The notes beneath the pieces are model-generated. The model searched no databases. It was given only the letters and a program-made list of their open reading frames with translations, and had not been told where the DNA came from. Source: Archilochus colubris (Eukaryota > Chordata > Aves > Apodiformes > Trochilidae). Taken from it: 64,000 nucleotides of DNA. The DNA lies in NCBI GenBank assembly GCA_023079485.1, contig CM041084.1, forward strand, positions 69,287,709 through 69,351,708, given 5' to 3'. Numbering within the stretch: the stretch's first letter is position 1; each line of letters begins with the position of its first letter. Both the position numbers and the translations under genes were made by a program. Shown here one piece after another: positions 50,624 through 63,170 of the stretch.

Positions 50624-51504
50624 AGTGAAAATAAAAGAAAAACATGAGAAATTCAGTCTTGCAGAATGCCTCTAAAGAATTAATAATTTCCTTATTATTC
50701 CTCTGTCTGACAGGCCAGATCCCTTTCAGAGGCACCATTCTGTGAACTCTAAATATCTGATAAGATCAGCATCTGCAGGGCTGTTTGCTATGGTTATGTC
50801 CCTGCTATACTGTTGCAACATTTCTCTCTGCTGTTGTTGACTAGACTACCAGTTATCACTGGCCTTTCTTCACCAGAATCCATAGCTCTTGCTGAGGAAT
50901 GCTGTAACTTCAGCTACTGATGAACTTGAGGAAGGGCACAACCTTCATTTCTACTTGCCAAATTTAGTAATATTGAAATAGGTTTTTCTGCAAAAAACTT
51001 GTATGTAGGTTCCGGGTGCCACTTAGAGCCTGCATTGTAAAAGTGTGAAGGTACGGGGTTTCACAGAGCAGTCCTTCAACCTAGAGCAGTCTAGCTTAGA
51101 AAACTGTGACATGGTCAATGTGTGCAGCACATCAGTGGAACAGAACCTTCAGTGGGTTTGTTATGGGAATAGAAATTTATTTCAAAAGCAATATTGAGAT
51201 CATTTGTATAGTGGAGAATTATAGAGCTGAAGAGACGTGATGGGGAAAGAGAGGTTGAGCAGAGAAAAAAGATAAGGCATCTGTTGTCAGACATCAGGAT
51301 ATTTAGATCCCAATCAGATGCTACCATAAAAGGATTTTAACTGGCTACTAAAATTTTGAAGGATGGTTTAAGGTAAGTTGTTTTGCTCTTTCTCCACAGG
51401 TCATAGCACTAGATGTTAGGTTCAAAATGTGCCTTTTTCACACACAAAACCCATTCTTAAAGGTCTTCCACAAAAAGCTTCATGGCACGTCAGGTGAACA
51501 AACC

Positions 51505-51660
51505 AGCTGAAGAAACATTCATGGTCTGCAGGACAGTCATAATATACAATAGCAAGTGTAAAGCATTCACATAATTTCTTTGAAATAAAAGAATGAACAG
51601 ACAATAAAGGAACTGCTTTGACCTCTCTAAATGCCATGTGATTTTTAAACAGAAATCCAA
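51505..51660. promoter_or_regulatory. Block upstream of OVALY shared with OVAL
   Basis: This is the partner of 31080-31240: ATTCATGGTCTGCAGGACAG and TCATAATATACAATAG are the best segments. It lies about 1.25-1.4 kb before the OVALY start. A regulatory role is inferred from its retention near both genes. Confidence 0.5.
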
Positions 51661-52289
51661 AGTCAATACACAAAATGCCTCTGAAATTGTCTAGAACAAA
51701 TTATGCTTCTGGAGAGAAGAGGTGAAGTCCTTAACCCTTTTATCTGTCTGTGCATTTGGAAAGCCTGTGAAGCATCCATACCTTCCACCCTAACACAGCC
51801 CTTATTTAGCTGAAGCTGCTAGTGCAATAGTAACTCTGGAGACCTCAGTCTGGACTGGTGCACTTGCATACCACTAACTCTTTACACAGCACAGTGTGTA
51901 GCCCAGGCTGATCTGCTACAGCCATTGCTATGTGGTAACAGTGCTTTTGAGGAAGTATCTTTAGGCCCTGCTTCACTTTGGTGATAGATCACTGCAAATC
52001 TATTCTAAAGAGAATGAGCTATGCTCTCAAAGGAGTTGTAGATAAATTGGTCACTGCTGTTTTAAGTTCTGTGCAGTTGGAAATGGTATCACCCTGCTGA
52101 TGGAAAGACAGGTCAAGTGGGTGAATGTGTCTATACATGGTGAATACCTTTAATCACACAATAGGGAGTTCTCCCTAAACTGCAGACTGTTCCTGTATTG
52201 GCGCCCCTTTTGCCTTTCCTGCCTAAGACTGCTTTGTTTCTGTTCAAACAAGCTTTAACACTCACAGCCAGAGTCCATTGTTGTATACT

Positions 52290-53545
52290 TTACAGCTCAG
52301 GAGTCAAAGAACTGGCCAGTATATTTTACCCTGTCACTTCTAACTTCTGAGTATGCCTTGAATCTTTTTCCTTGACAATCGAATTGTCCAGCAGCACACT
52401 CCAGATCACAATATGGGAAGCACCATGGCATTTGTGCACCATCTACCTGAATCCCATTTTGATTATCATAGACAGCCTGTCACTTGGTAGCTAGAAAGAT
52501 GTCCAGTGACATCTTTGTCCAGTTGTTTCATAAAATCCAGTCACAGCATTAATGTTATCAATGTCATGCTTTTCAAGATACTTCTGAGTTGAATATATTC
52601 ATTAATAAAAGGAAATTTTTGATTTGCAGTAGTGAAAGGGCAGTACACTCCTCCAGGTTACTGTTTTTTTTTAGCAAAACAGTAATGAACCCAGGTTACT
52701 GCTTTTGTTAGCATTTCTGTTTTTCATTGTTCAAATGAAAGATTAATGTAAAGCAAGTTGCAGAAGCAAAAAAATCATTCCCCAAGTAAGAAAAGATCTT
52801 TATTATAGTCAGCCATCAGTGCAGAATTGTAAGAATATAAAAGTATAATCTACTCAGTGACTTCAGATCTTTCATGGATTTTAGTGAGCTTAAGCAAACC
52901 TCCCTATAGCTGAAACTCTTCCTAGGATAAAAGATAATGGATCACCCTGTCCAGAGCAACTGTGCAATGCAGGACAAACAAAAAAGGATGTGTTTTGCCA
53001 CATGTCCTTGTTTCGACAATGCTTGTCCCAAGAAAGAGGTCAGCTAAGACTCTGCTGTCCTTTGCTTGGCCAAACATTTCATTGTGGACCTGTCCCTAAA
53101 CCAACAGGCTCTTGGACATCTGAACCTTTCCAAAAGGATATGAGGTCCAGGTCAGCTCATAGATCAAAGCTTCTCATCCAAACAAAACAACCCATGGAGA
53201 ACTCGAGATTTTGTTCTCATCCATGGTGTTACTCTTGTGCCAGTAGGAAGGAGCAAGCTGATTGTTTCGTATTCGTCCTGCCCAGTGCCTGCCAGTGATT
53301 TTTCAGTTAGTTGCAGTGGCAGACCTTGATGCTGTACCTATCAGTGGTGATTTCTCTCTCAGTTGTTCTGTAGGGGTTTGTTCTTCCTCCATTACAAAGA
53401 AAATAAGGTGCCTGGTCAACCTCCTTCAGACAGGAGCTCTGAGCCCACCTGGCATCTTTCTGCAGCAGTGCTGCACCATTCTGAAGAAATGGACATTGTT
53501 GCCTGCAGCACTGCCTTGCTGGTTCGCTGACTTTGACAAGGATGT
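52290..53545. repeat. Upstream block paralogous to 34050-35500
   Basis: Ordered matches to the OVAL upstream region include CTGGCCAGTA, TTCATTGTGGACCTGTC, GCCAGTAGGAAGGA and TTTCTCTCTCAGTTGTTCTG. It sits about 2-3.3 kb before the OVALY start and has no coding content. Confidence 0.7.
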
Positions 53546-54424
53546 GCATACATTAGTGCTAGCAGAGTGGATTTCTCCAGTAAAGATATCTTCAGAAGGA
53601 TCCTATGATGGCCTATGAGTCTCTCACACTCACACCGTTTGATTTGCAGCACACACAACAGCAGTACAGGGTCTGCTGCTATTTAGGTTCTGAACAAGGG
53701 CACACAGCAGTCCCTTTATCAGTCACCACAGCATATGTGAAGTCCCTTATTTATCCCTCAAGTCCCTGGGATCAGCCAACAGCCAGAGTGAGTCTGTGGA
53801 TGGTTTTACCTCACCAAGTCCTAAGGAGGCAACATGGTCACTGGGCCCTACACATATCATACACACCGTCCAGGACAGGTGGCATTGGCACAACTAATTT
53901 ACTGTCTGTGCCATGTGAGAGCTTTGTTATCAGGCTCCCTCCACACAGAGAATACTGTTTGTAGCAGCTTGTGACCAGCAGTGCTTGTTTCACCATGCCT
54001 GTAACTTTACCTTCCATCCACCAAGGCTGCCCAGCATGCCAATTATCTTGGCACATGCTCCCAGGAAAAATAGTGTTTTTCTTTCGCATAAAATAGAATA
54101 AACTAATATCCTGGCTTCTTTCAACACAGCCATGCTTCCATTGAAGCCCTCCTTCCTCTCTTCTGATTAGCAGCCTACTGAGACTCATTAAGATTACAGG
54201 CATATTTACTCTCTCCCCTGCAGGAAAAGTCTGCTGCAGAAAGGAAATGCTACTGCACATAGCTCCATGCTGTCATATTGGCTTTGCAAAAAATCACTGG
54301 CAGACTCCAAGATGGCTGTGAGTCAACAACGTGTCCTTGTGGCAAAGAAAGTCAACAGCATCATGAGCTGCATTAGAAAAAGCATCGCCAGCAGGTAAAG
54401 GGAGGTTATTTTAAACCTTCTGCT

Positions 54425-54930
54425 TATCACTGGTGGGGCCACAGATGGAGTGTTGTGTCCAGTTCTGGGCTTTCCTGTACAAAAAACATGTGGATGTACT
54501 GGCACAGGCCAGAGGAGAGCCACAAAGATGTTGAAGTGATTAAAGAAGTTGTCATGAGGGGAAAGCCTCAGAGAGATGGGACTTGTTGCCCTGGGGAAGA
54601 GAAAATGCAAGGGAAACTTAGTCGTGCATAACTTTACTAGTGGAAAGGTGGAAAGAAGATGAATCCAGACTCTCCAGTGAACAAGCAACCAGGAATGGGC
54701 ACAACTTGATATAGCATAAATTCAGTTTAAGCATAAAAAAATATGTTTTCTAAGGGGAGGCAGGTAAAGTGAGGTTGCCCAAAGTGTCAGAGCAGTCTCC
54801 ACCCCTGAGAATATTCACAAACCAGCAGGGTAGGATCCCAAGCAACCTGTTGTACCTGAACCTGGTTGAGGCAAGGATCTTGGAATAGATAGTTAGCAGA
54901 GATCACTGCCAATCTCAGACATTCTGTGAT
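54425..54930 (+). mobile_element. CR1 LINE fragment
   Basis: CR1 sequence such as GTTGTGTCCAGTTCTGGGC, GCCAGAGGAGAGCCACAAAG and CATTCTGTGAT at the end is recognisable, in plus orientation and decayed. It lies between OVALX and OVALY. Confidence 0.85.
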
Positions 54931-56990
54931 GTTGTATGTAGAGGAAGATCTCAAGGGAGATGGCAACAGCAGGGTTGTTGCACATTAATGTGCAAAGGAG
55001 GTAGTCTGGTTTAGTTGAGGCACTTGGAATACACATGTGGCAAATCCCAGAGAGGAGTATTGTTTCTGTGTTATATGGGCAGCAATGTCTCCTCATGGTG
55101 AGAAGTCTCTGAAACCCTTTTTATGCTTGCTGAAAGTCTGTTAATTGCACCCAGAGGTGTAGAAGTTTTCAGACTTTGTCTTTCTTGCTCCCTGTGTGTT
55201 GCCCGCCAAGTCTTCTCTCTCTCTCATGCTGCACAGTAGTTTGTCAGAGAAACCGGATCCTTTTTCTCTCTTTTTCTTTGTTTTTTTTCACCTCCCAGGT
55301 GAATGCACAGAGGTGCTCAGGCACAGAGTAGGGTCCAGCCATGCTCCTGGAGCACCCACACCTTTTTGCTGCGTGCATGCTGGGTGGACAAGAGCACAGA
55401 GAGGCTGAACCACAGACACCATCTCTCTGGGTGAGAGGAAGGGGTTTTTCTCCCAAATCCCCCCAGGTTTTTAGGGACCTCAGAGTCTCAGCAGGCATTC
55501 ATCATCCCACCAGGACAGGTCTGCCACACACCTTATGGGGAATATTTCTCCACTGCCCTTTAAATATTATGCCTCCTACCTGATGTCTGGTGGCAAGGGC
55601 CAAGTCCGAGCCATTGGTACTTTGTTGAGGATTTGGTACAGTATTGCTGAATTTGAGCTTTTTGCTGTGCCGTGTTTTCCCTTTTGAGAAAGGGGAAGCT
55701 TTTTACTAGTCTATAAGCCTTATGATTCCTTTGGTTTTTTCCCATTCCCTCATTTTGACCTGTGTTGTCATTCAGGAAACAACGTTGGTCACTGAGGCAT
55801 ATCTTGGTACTTTAAGCACTTTCCAGTTTAATAATTATAGGAAGATTACTTTGCAAATGTAACCCTTTCCAGGTCTTCTAGTTGTTTATGTGCACCAGCT
55901 TTTAAATTTTACAGGGTGGGTCAACTGCTTCTGGCTTCAAGAGATGCAAAAGGTGATAAACTTTCACGTGATAAACCTTGAGATGTTGAAATTTTGCATT
56001 TCTTGGAACAGTTCATATCACTGTTTTCATTTCTAAAGAACAAAAATTAAGTTTACTTGGTAAAATAGCTGTTTTACCACAAAAGATAGCTGAGTCTCTA
56101 TCACAAATATCTGATAATATTAAAGTAATGCAGATGTCAGACCTATGCCATCAGCCACTTTCATAATACCACACTGTGTGTTAATGTGGAAAAAGTTCCT
56201 CATCTCAAAAGTATCAACAGGAAAATTCTTTTCCTAGTACCTGTCAATCTACTTATTCTTTCTAACGCCTTTTGTGTTGTATGATTTTCAGATTATTTCA
56301 TCATCTAAAATAGCAGAGTGGCCAAAATAGTTCTTCCTTGAAATATCTACCAGACTAGTAGTCAGTACCTCTTTAATACCTATTGAAATTGTACTGAAAA
56401 ATGTATAGAAACTTGTTATTACTCCACTGTGATTTTTCTTGGCAATCTGTAATACAGAGGTTAATCTAACTCTAGATGTGTGAATTTATGAATGTCATAA
56501 ATGCTTAGAAAACTTCATACCTACACGCTTTATTAATTCTAAAAGTAGGATTTGGTACTAAATCCCTGTTCGCTCACATCAGTTACCAAGGTAATGATAT
56601 TTTTAAGGGGTTTTGGTCCAGAAAATTAATATAATTCTCATGACAAGCACTTGTGATTTTTTTTTATTATATTAACAACAAAAAATCAGTTCTATGCATC
56701 CAAATCAATAATGTATAATTAGAGTGAAATCAGGACATAGTATTGAGCCAATAAATCCATATTTGCAGATAGCAATGGACACATAGGAAGCAAAAAACCC
56801 AGAGAATATAGAGATTCTCATGCATTTCTTAAAACCAAAAAATAAAGCCTTGAACTATCACATAAACAAAGAAGGCCAGCTACATTCATGGAAGAATACT
56901 GCACTGAAGTTTTAAACTCCACTTGAGGGCTTCCCAGGGACAAATTGAAGTTCATTTGCTAAGCAAGCTCAACAGAGGCAGAGGTTATTT
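54931..56990. other. Intergenic DNA between OVALX and OVALY: no gene recognised
   Basis: AT-rich sequence without serpin exons or other coding signals that I can support. The OVALX transcript probably ends within its right edge. Confidence 0.55.
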
Positions 56991-56997
56991 TGAAAGC

Positions 56998-57003
56998 TTT
57001 ATT
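56998..57003 (-). promoter_or_regulatory. OVALX: Candidate OVALX poly(A) signal AATAAA
   Basis: AATAAA on minus, 284 bases after the OVALX stop. The surrounding 3' flank resembles that of OVALY (TTATTTTTTTCACAGAACTCC against TTATTTATTTCACAGATCTCC). A longer 3' UTR is possible. Confidence 0.35.
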
Positions 57004-57171
57004 TTTTTCACAGAACTCCCAAGAAGGAATCACTTTATTGAGTACCACTTGCAGGATTTTTCCCTCAAATCAAAATATTCTTATATTTGATGTGTCTTCC
57101 AATGTTTTAAACAGTAATTCAGATAGCTCCTTTGCCTAGTGGTTCTCAATAAATTCTGGGTCATCTGGATT

Positions 57172-57245
57172 ATCATTGAATCATAGAATCTTTCTGGCTG
57201 GAAAAGACCCTTGGGATGGTTGTGTCCAACCATCATCCTTACTCT
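57172..57245 (-). mobile_element. CR1 LINE 3' tip just after the OVALX stop
   Basis: TGAATCATAGAATCTTTCTGG and GGAAAAGACCCTTGGGATGG match the CR1 3' end on minus. It lies within the presumed OVALX 3' UTR, 42 bases or more after the stop, and has no counterpart after the OVALY stop. Confidence 0.85.
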
Positions 57246-57286
57246 ACAAAGGGGAAGGCAAGGATTGTTTCCAGCTCTTTATCTCT

Positions 57287-60200
57287 TTAGGGGGAACGAT
57301 ATCTACCAAAGAAGAAGATGCTGTTGGTTGGGTTGTGTCTGATCAAGAAAAGGAATGGGTGGTCAGCCCTAACCTCTTCAAACTCAGAGGAGTGTTTGAT
57401 GACTCCCATCACACCTGCTGAGCCTGATATCTCAGTACCCTCTTCATTGACTTCCATGTATGCTTCATGGATGGCCTCAGATATCTTCAGGCTCTCTGTT
57501 ATAGAGATACCAGACAGATTGGCTAGAGGGCTGAACAGGTCAGTCAACCCCAAGGCCTCTAAGACAGATGTGAGATTATATTTTTCCTCAATCTTCATGC
57601 GTGGGAGGTACACTTTCACTCTCTTCTTTTCCATCACATTGGGACTGGTCCACTCAGTAAGTTTTTCAAAGCTGATTTCATTCTCAAGCTGAAAAGAGAG
57701 GCAGGGAATTAAATGTCTGGGATGCAAATAAAACTTCTTCATGCCATTCATTTTAATCAAGGCTATTATATAAAAAAAAACACAAAACAAATCAAAATAA
57801 AACAAACAACAACAAAACCACAAACAACCACACCATAATTGTTTGTGTGTTGGCATCCTGTCAACAATCTTCTTGCAGTCTGCATCATTCTGATAGCCTC
57901 CAATATCACCTTGCAAATTTACATGCAGTTAATAGTAGCTAACAAAGGCAAACTCTTCTACATCTGTAATAACCTACTTGGTTTGATTGGTTTAAATCCT
58001 TTTAAAATTGAGAATACTTTATAAAGAACATGCTTTGTCTAACTTTGTTTTTCATTCCATTTTGGCATTACCAGAACAATTTTTGAAAGCATCCCACTTA
58101 TGACGTTTAATGGGGATTTTGTTAAGAAATCATTAGTGATTCCTGCAAAGAATGACTGATTCTCATCAATGTTAGCAATATTTCTTTGACATTTTTTATA
58201 GCTTTTCGTTTGTGTGTGGGTGTGTGTGAAATTACCTCGCAAAGAAAGCATCTACCCATGCATACATTTTATTCTGCAGAGCTACATCAGCACTACCCAT
58301 CTTTACCATCATTTTATTAGACTGAGCCCAGGGCTGTCCTGAGAGGCCAATCTCTTCCTGAGCACCTGGTAGCACCCAGGCAGCTGTTGCACCCCCATCT
58401 GCACAGCACAGCCACGGGCTGAGCAGCTGGGATGTAACTGGACAGCAAAAAGATCTGACAGGAGCCAAGTCCCACTGAAGGGGTAACTCTTCTGCTTCCC
58501 TTGCCACGGCCATACCTGCTCCAGGCCAGAGACATCATCAGGCAACAGCACCAACATGCTCAGCTCCCCACTGGCATATGGAAGCTCCAGGATCTTCAGT
58601 TTCTCTGCAGCCACTACTGCCACTTTGAAGGTACCGTTCTGATACATCATTTGGACAGGCCTGCTTTCTTGCTGAAAAAAAAAAAAAAAAAAAAAAAGAA
58701 ATGTGAAATGTGAGATGGTGTGACTGGGGAGCAATTTTTTTCTGTAGGCAGGCAAATGTACAACCCTTTGAAAGGGATCTTTCAAGCGTGTTGTCTTTAA
58801 GGAAGTCTGTGCCTCCATTTTCTTCTCTTGCCTGCTGGATGTGCCCTGGTCAGACACAGCTCTTGCAAGCCTGACATGAAAGGGTCCAGATAAATCATCG
58901 GGCCAATGATAACAGCATGTTGTGTGTGGAACACCCATTCTGCTGGCCATGCACCTGTCCTCATCACAAGCTGTGCCTGTGCCCCCCTACCTCTGTCACA
59001 CTGAAGGGCATTTCCCGAGTGTGTTCTTCTTTAAACTCTGTCTTCCAAATCCCTTTGAAGTAAACAGCATTCACAAGGACTAGCACAGTGTTGAGATCAA
59101 CGGAGCCTGGTTCAAGGAAATCTTGGATCTGTCCTTTAAGGAAGAAGAAAGGCATAAAAGTGATAACTTTCATAGCAGCAGCCTGGCATTTTAGAGATCA
59201 ATCGAAACGTTGCTGCTTGACTTGACTTCCTTTTCTTCAAAAGTCTGTTTTTTGAAATTTAGGTTCATGAGGATGATTTAATGCAGAACGACTGGCACCT
59301 TGCCAGGCATTTCTGCACGAAGACAGGGAAGTTCAAGAGTGGCATAATACCCCAGGAATATTTCTAATCAGTACTTGAAAGAAGATTTATGCAGAAAAGA
59401 GAACATGAGAGGGAAGCTATATAGATTTTCTATTTCTCATTGTGCTTCTTTCCACACTTTGCTCTTTTTTTTAATCACACCAGCACAATAAACGTACACA
59501 AGCTCCTGAATCGTTCCTTTCCCACCATCACCTAGTGCATGCATTATTTTCTCTCCCGGAAGCCCACTTCCCACCCATCTGTAGTGAAATGAGGCAATGA
59601 GGCAACCAGGTGCCACTGATTACCAGGCAGTGGGCATGAGCTTGTGTTAAGCCCACCTGTGCCTGATTAGGGTGGGCCCCCACTGCACATGAGCAGGATT
59701 AGGGGGCCAATAAAAGGGGAGGCTTGAAGCACAGGCTCAGCTCAGTCCTGAGCAAGCCAGCAAAGAGGGGGGTTGAATTGGGAGCAGTAGCACTGAGCCA
59801 GGCTAACCAGTCCTGAGGGCAACAGCCTCAGAGCTGGAACTTCTGCTGGAACACCTGTTGGACCACCTGTTGGACCTCAGAGTGCTGTGTCCTAAGAGAG
59901 GTTTGTCTTGCAACACCTATCCAGCCCATCCTTGTAAAATTGTGTGAATATTATAGAGAAGCTGTGAGTAACTTTGAATGAGTTAAGCTCTCCAGGCATA
60001 AAAAAGTGTGCACATGGAGTGTGCATATCCTGGCACCTCTGCCTATGTCACTGTCACACAGGTGCAATAGAGTCACACCTTTCCACAGAAAATAGCCACT
60101 AATGGGCACATCAGGGGAAAATGTGTTCTCTAATGATTTGTCATTCCAGAACTTGTTCAAATACTGCTGTGAGAGGAAACAATATTTCAAAAATCTTGCC

Positions 60201-63153
60201 TGACCTTACCGTTTGTCTGATTTTTCACCCAGGAATTAATGAGCTTTCTTGCTTGATCTGGTGCTGTTTTGAAGTTGACCGTTTCCAGGCCTGCTCTATA
60301 CAGTTTCTTCACACATTTTAAGTAGATCTGTAAAGCCAACAATCATAGATTTGTATTTTCTACAACAAGTGTAGACTAGACCCAACTAGTATTTTTTAAA
60401 AAACAGTATGAAGGTGAAATAAAATATAGCTAAAAGAATTTTTATAGTTATACCATGGTTGGGATGTTCTCACTGATTACTTCCAGGAAGAACCTACTAA
60501 AGATAGGCCATAGAAATTATTCTGATGGATGATATTTTCAGATCTGACATATTTATTACTTGACTAGTTAAGAGTAAATATTAGAAGTGTTTCATATTTT
60601 CTTGAAGACAGGCACTATTTCAGGCCTGTTTTAGAGTGTTTTCTTATCATTATGTTCACTCCTTTTCTAAAAGTGGTTTTCTATATTTTTAGAAAATAAG
60701 TTTCTTCGAGTAAGAATATTTTTATCTTTTGTTTTGAAAATTCAGAAGTTGTATCTGAGGTGAGGTTTACAACTGAAGAAATGTACTGAAGTCAAACTAT
60801 ATCATTCAAAAAAGCAACTTTTTAAAATGAAAAGTCTTTGGAGGAGCAAGCAGGGAGTGGTGATTTACATTACAATTTAGTTTTGTTTATTACCCCATTC
60901 TGTTTTGATACTACTGTCAGGGCTGTGGCAAAGGGAAGAGCTGTGGAAGTCCACATCAGTGGGGACCACTGAATTAACAGAACATCTCTGGCCAGTGTTC
61001 CTGGACTACAGGTTTATACAGGTTTTAGCAGGAAATCACTCTGATGTCCAACTCACCGGTAGGATTGGGGATGTCTTTTCAGCATAGAGTCTGTTGGCAA
61101 TGCGGAGTGAATAATTGCCTTTTGGTGCACTGATATCAGACAGGAGTTCTTTAAACAGTATGTGTATGTTCATGGACTTGCCACACTGAATTGTTCATAA
61201 GAAGATAAAAAGGTATATCTGTTAGTTTATTTTACCAGGAAGAGAATTAATCAAAAGGTACAAATAACATGGGAAAATGCACAGTGTTAGGATGTTTGCA
61301 AATGAATATGTGCTGCAAGCTCCTCAAGAAGGATGTTCAGTATAAGCAACTAGTTATGTACGATTAATTCACAGCATATGGTGATACTCATACTGAAAAA
61401 TTCAGGTATTGATTGCAATTTGCAAGTTGTTGTAGATATAGAGCCTCTAGTTCCCAGATTCTGCTTGCATTTTCACAGCAGCTTTCTGATGAAGCTGCAG
61501 ACAGGAGAAGAGTGCTGGATGACAAAGGAGTCAGGAAATGTCTCATAGTGATGAATGGATCAGCTAATACCCCAAGTTCCTGGTGACACAGGCTAAGAGC
61601 CTGTAAGAAAAATACACAGTGAAAAACAGTGGCTGGGACTCCATTTGGTGAGAAGAATTGTGTTGCACTGCTCCTTTCTAAATGCTTATTCAGCCACAAA
61701 ATGCTCTAGCTCTTGATTACCTTTTGTTCTCTTTAATAAAATAAAAAGTTGCTCTTTACAAGTCCTACCTTGTGCTTGTGGTTTGCAAGTGAATGGGGAC
61801 AGGCCAGAGAGCATGGCTTGTGTTATCTTTACAAAAGGATCAGACTAACATAGAGGAAAGCAGAGTTGGTATCAGTTTACTGAGACCCCTCGTAGTTCAG
61901 GGCGAACTGGAGGCTTGGAAAGTCTCTGTGGATTTAGGAACAGAATGGTTACTTTCCAGCCTTTGAGGCTGCTGGACTCTTTTCTGCCAAAGAATCTTCC
62001 TGCCCCATTTTGGAGTCTCAGCCAAAAGTCTGATTTCTGTACCCTGGCTCCAGGTGCTGAGCAACTTTCAATTCATCTGCAGCACTTTCAGGTGTGCAGA
62101 TGCTCATCTACATAAGAAGGTAACCTGGTGCTCAAAGCATCCTCTCCAGTCCTGTCACTTGTTCTGGTGCAAAATGTGCAGCCTGTCTTCATTTTCTGTT
62201 TTGTTTTGGTTTGTTTGTTGTTTCTTCTATCTTACATCTCTGAATAAAGAGCATTAGCAAAGGTTTGGGAAGGTGTTGAACCTACACAATGCACAGAAGA
62301 GAAAAATGTGAAATAGAAATGAATGTACCTTAGCTTTCTGTGCCTTCGCCTGAATAGTTCCACCAAGTCCTGCAATTTTGTCAAAGTGAAGAACCTGCAG
62401 TTGAAAGTAGTAGTAAAGTAATTAAGTACCCGGAGTCCACCAAGAGTCACTGATGTTAGTGTTGAAACTGTAGGTTTGGACCATATAAGCCTGATTGGCA
62501 CACAGATGAACTGAGAAATTTTAAGTGAGCTTTAAATCACTGAAAATTTGTGGCCATGAACCTCAGCTTATATCCCTCCTTTTTCAGTTAATGGTGTTCA
62601 GTCTAAAAACTAGCTACAACCCCACTGTGTTATAGTTGTAACTGAAATTCTTTTTTCTTAATGTTTCATCTTTTGTATATTACAAGTGCTCCTTTCCACC
62701 TGGCAGAAATCAGACCTGTGAAATAACATAAACAGAAGTAAGAGGCCTGCCTTAACCATTCCTCAAGACTGCTCTTTCTTAATGGACAAAAAGCAATGGT
62801 CAGCAAAAACTCAGCTCCAGCTCCAAATCTCACACTTTGGAACACCATGTTTTTTTCTAGGCAGGTTTGAATGCAGTACCAAATGTGACTGTGTGGTACA
62901 TAGAAAGTCCCAAAAATGTAAATGGATAATCTGTTGCTGTGCTGAGCAGGATCAAAAGGAGTTTGTGTTCCTTTATGTTACGTACCTTCTCCATCTGATC
63001 CTCAGTGTTACCTCTTGCTCCCAAATAAACCATGGCCAAAGCTGCAATGATGCTTAGGGGGGAATAGAAGATGTTGTCATTGGCATGGTGGACTTTCAGC
63101 TCTTTGAATACATCAAAGGAGAACTCTGCATTTGCTGCACTGATGGAGCCCAT
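57287..63153 (-). CDS. OVALX: Ovalbumin-related protein X (SERPINB14C), complete coding region
   Basis: This is the first gene of the X-Y-OVAL array. Chicken OVALX is an egg-white protein that binds heparin and has antibacterial activity. Coding exons are 63153-62986, 62394-62329, 61185-61057, 60327-60210, 59133-58991, 58671-58516 and 57688-57287 (TAA), total 393 residues. It starts [20 protein letters not shown], so Cys12 is Ser. Exon 3 has 22 codons rather than 17, ending QAKAQKAK before donor GTACAT; an equivalent QxKxQKxK end is what I recall of chicken X, and it identifies the gene. Exon 4 has GKSMNIH and the sequon NYS. Exon 5 begins [15 protein letters not shown], a basic segment typical of X. 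The loop reads [18 protein letters not shown], with Ile at P12, so an inhibitory mechanism is doubtful. The leader exon and promoter lie beyond the right edge. Confidence 0.92.
57770..57836. repeat. A/C-rich low-complexity tract in OVALX intron 7
   Basis: A run of AAAC and AACAAC-type words follows a short A-run. It has no coding meaning and may be a decayed retroposon tail. Confidence 0.75.
58281..58730. repeat. Exon 7 patch of OVALX nearly identical to OVALY (conversion tract)
   Basis: This is the partner of 44625-45245 without the palindromic insertion. It contains exon 7 (58671-58516), about 235 bases of intron 7 and the A23 run before exon 7. Only a handful of differences appear in intron 7, and one silent difference appears in exon 7. 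Confidence 0.85.
59580..59905 (+). mobile_element. Interspersed repeat in OVALX intron 5, related to the OVALY palindromic insert
   Basis: It begins TGTAGTGAAATGAGGCAAT, the same end as the element at 44766. It shares further segments with that element read in reverse (AAGCCCACCTGTGCC, CATGAGCAGGATT, CCAATAAAAGG). It then continues into unrelated sequence with short repeats such as CACCTGTTGGACC. The CCAATAAAAGGGG segment looks promoter-like, so this may be an LTR or a longer DNA element from which the short one was derived. The right boundary is uncertain. Confidence 0.65.
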
Positions 63154-63170
63154 TGTAAAATCAATGTTGT

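Noticed and set aside
57172..57245. A tRNA or other small RNA gene near the OVALX stop
   Set aside because: The sequence is a CR1 3' tip; no cloverleaf or small RNA signature was seen here or elsewhere in the window.
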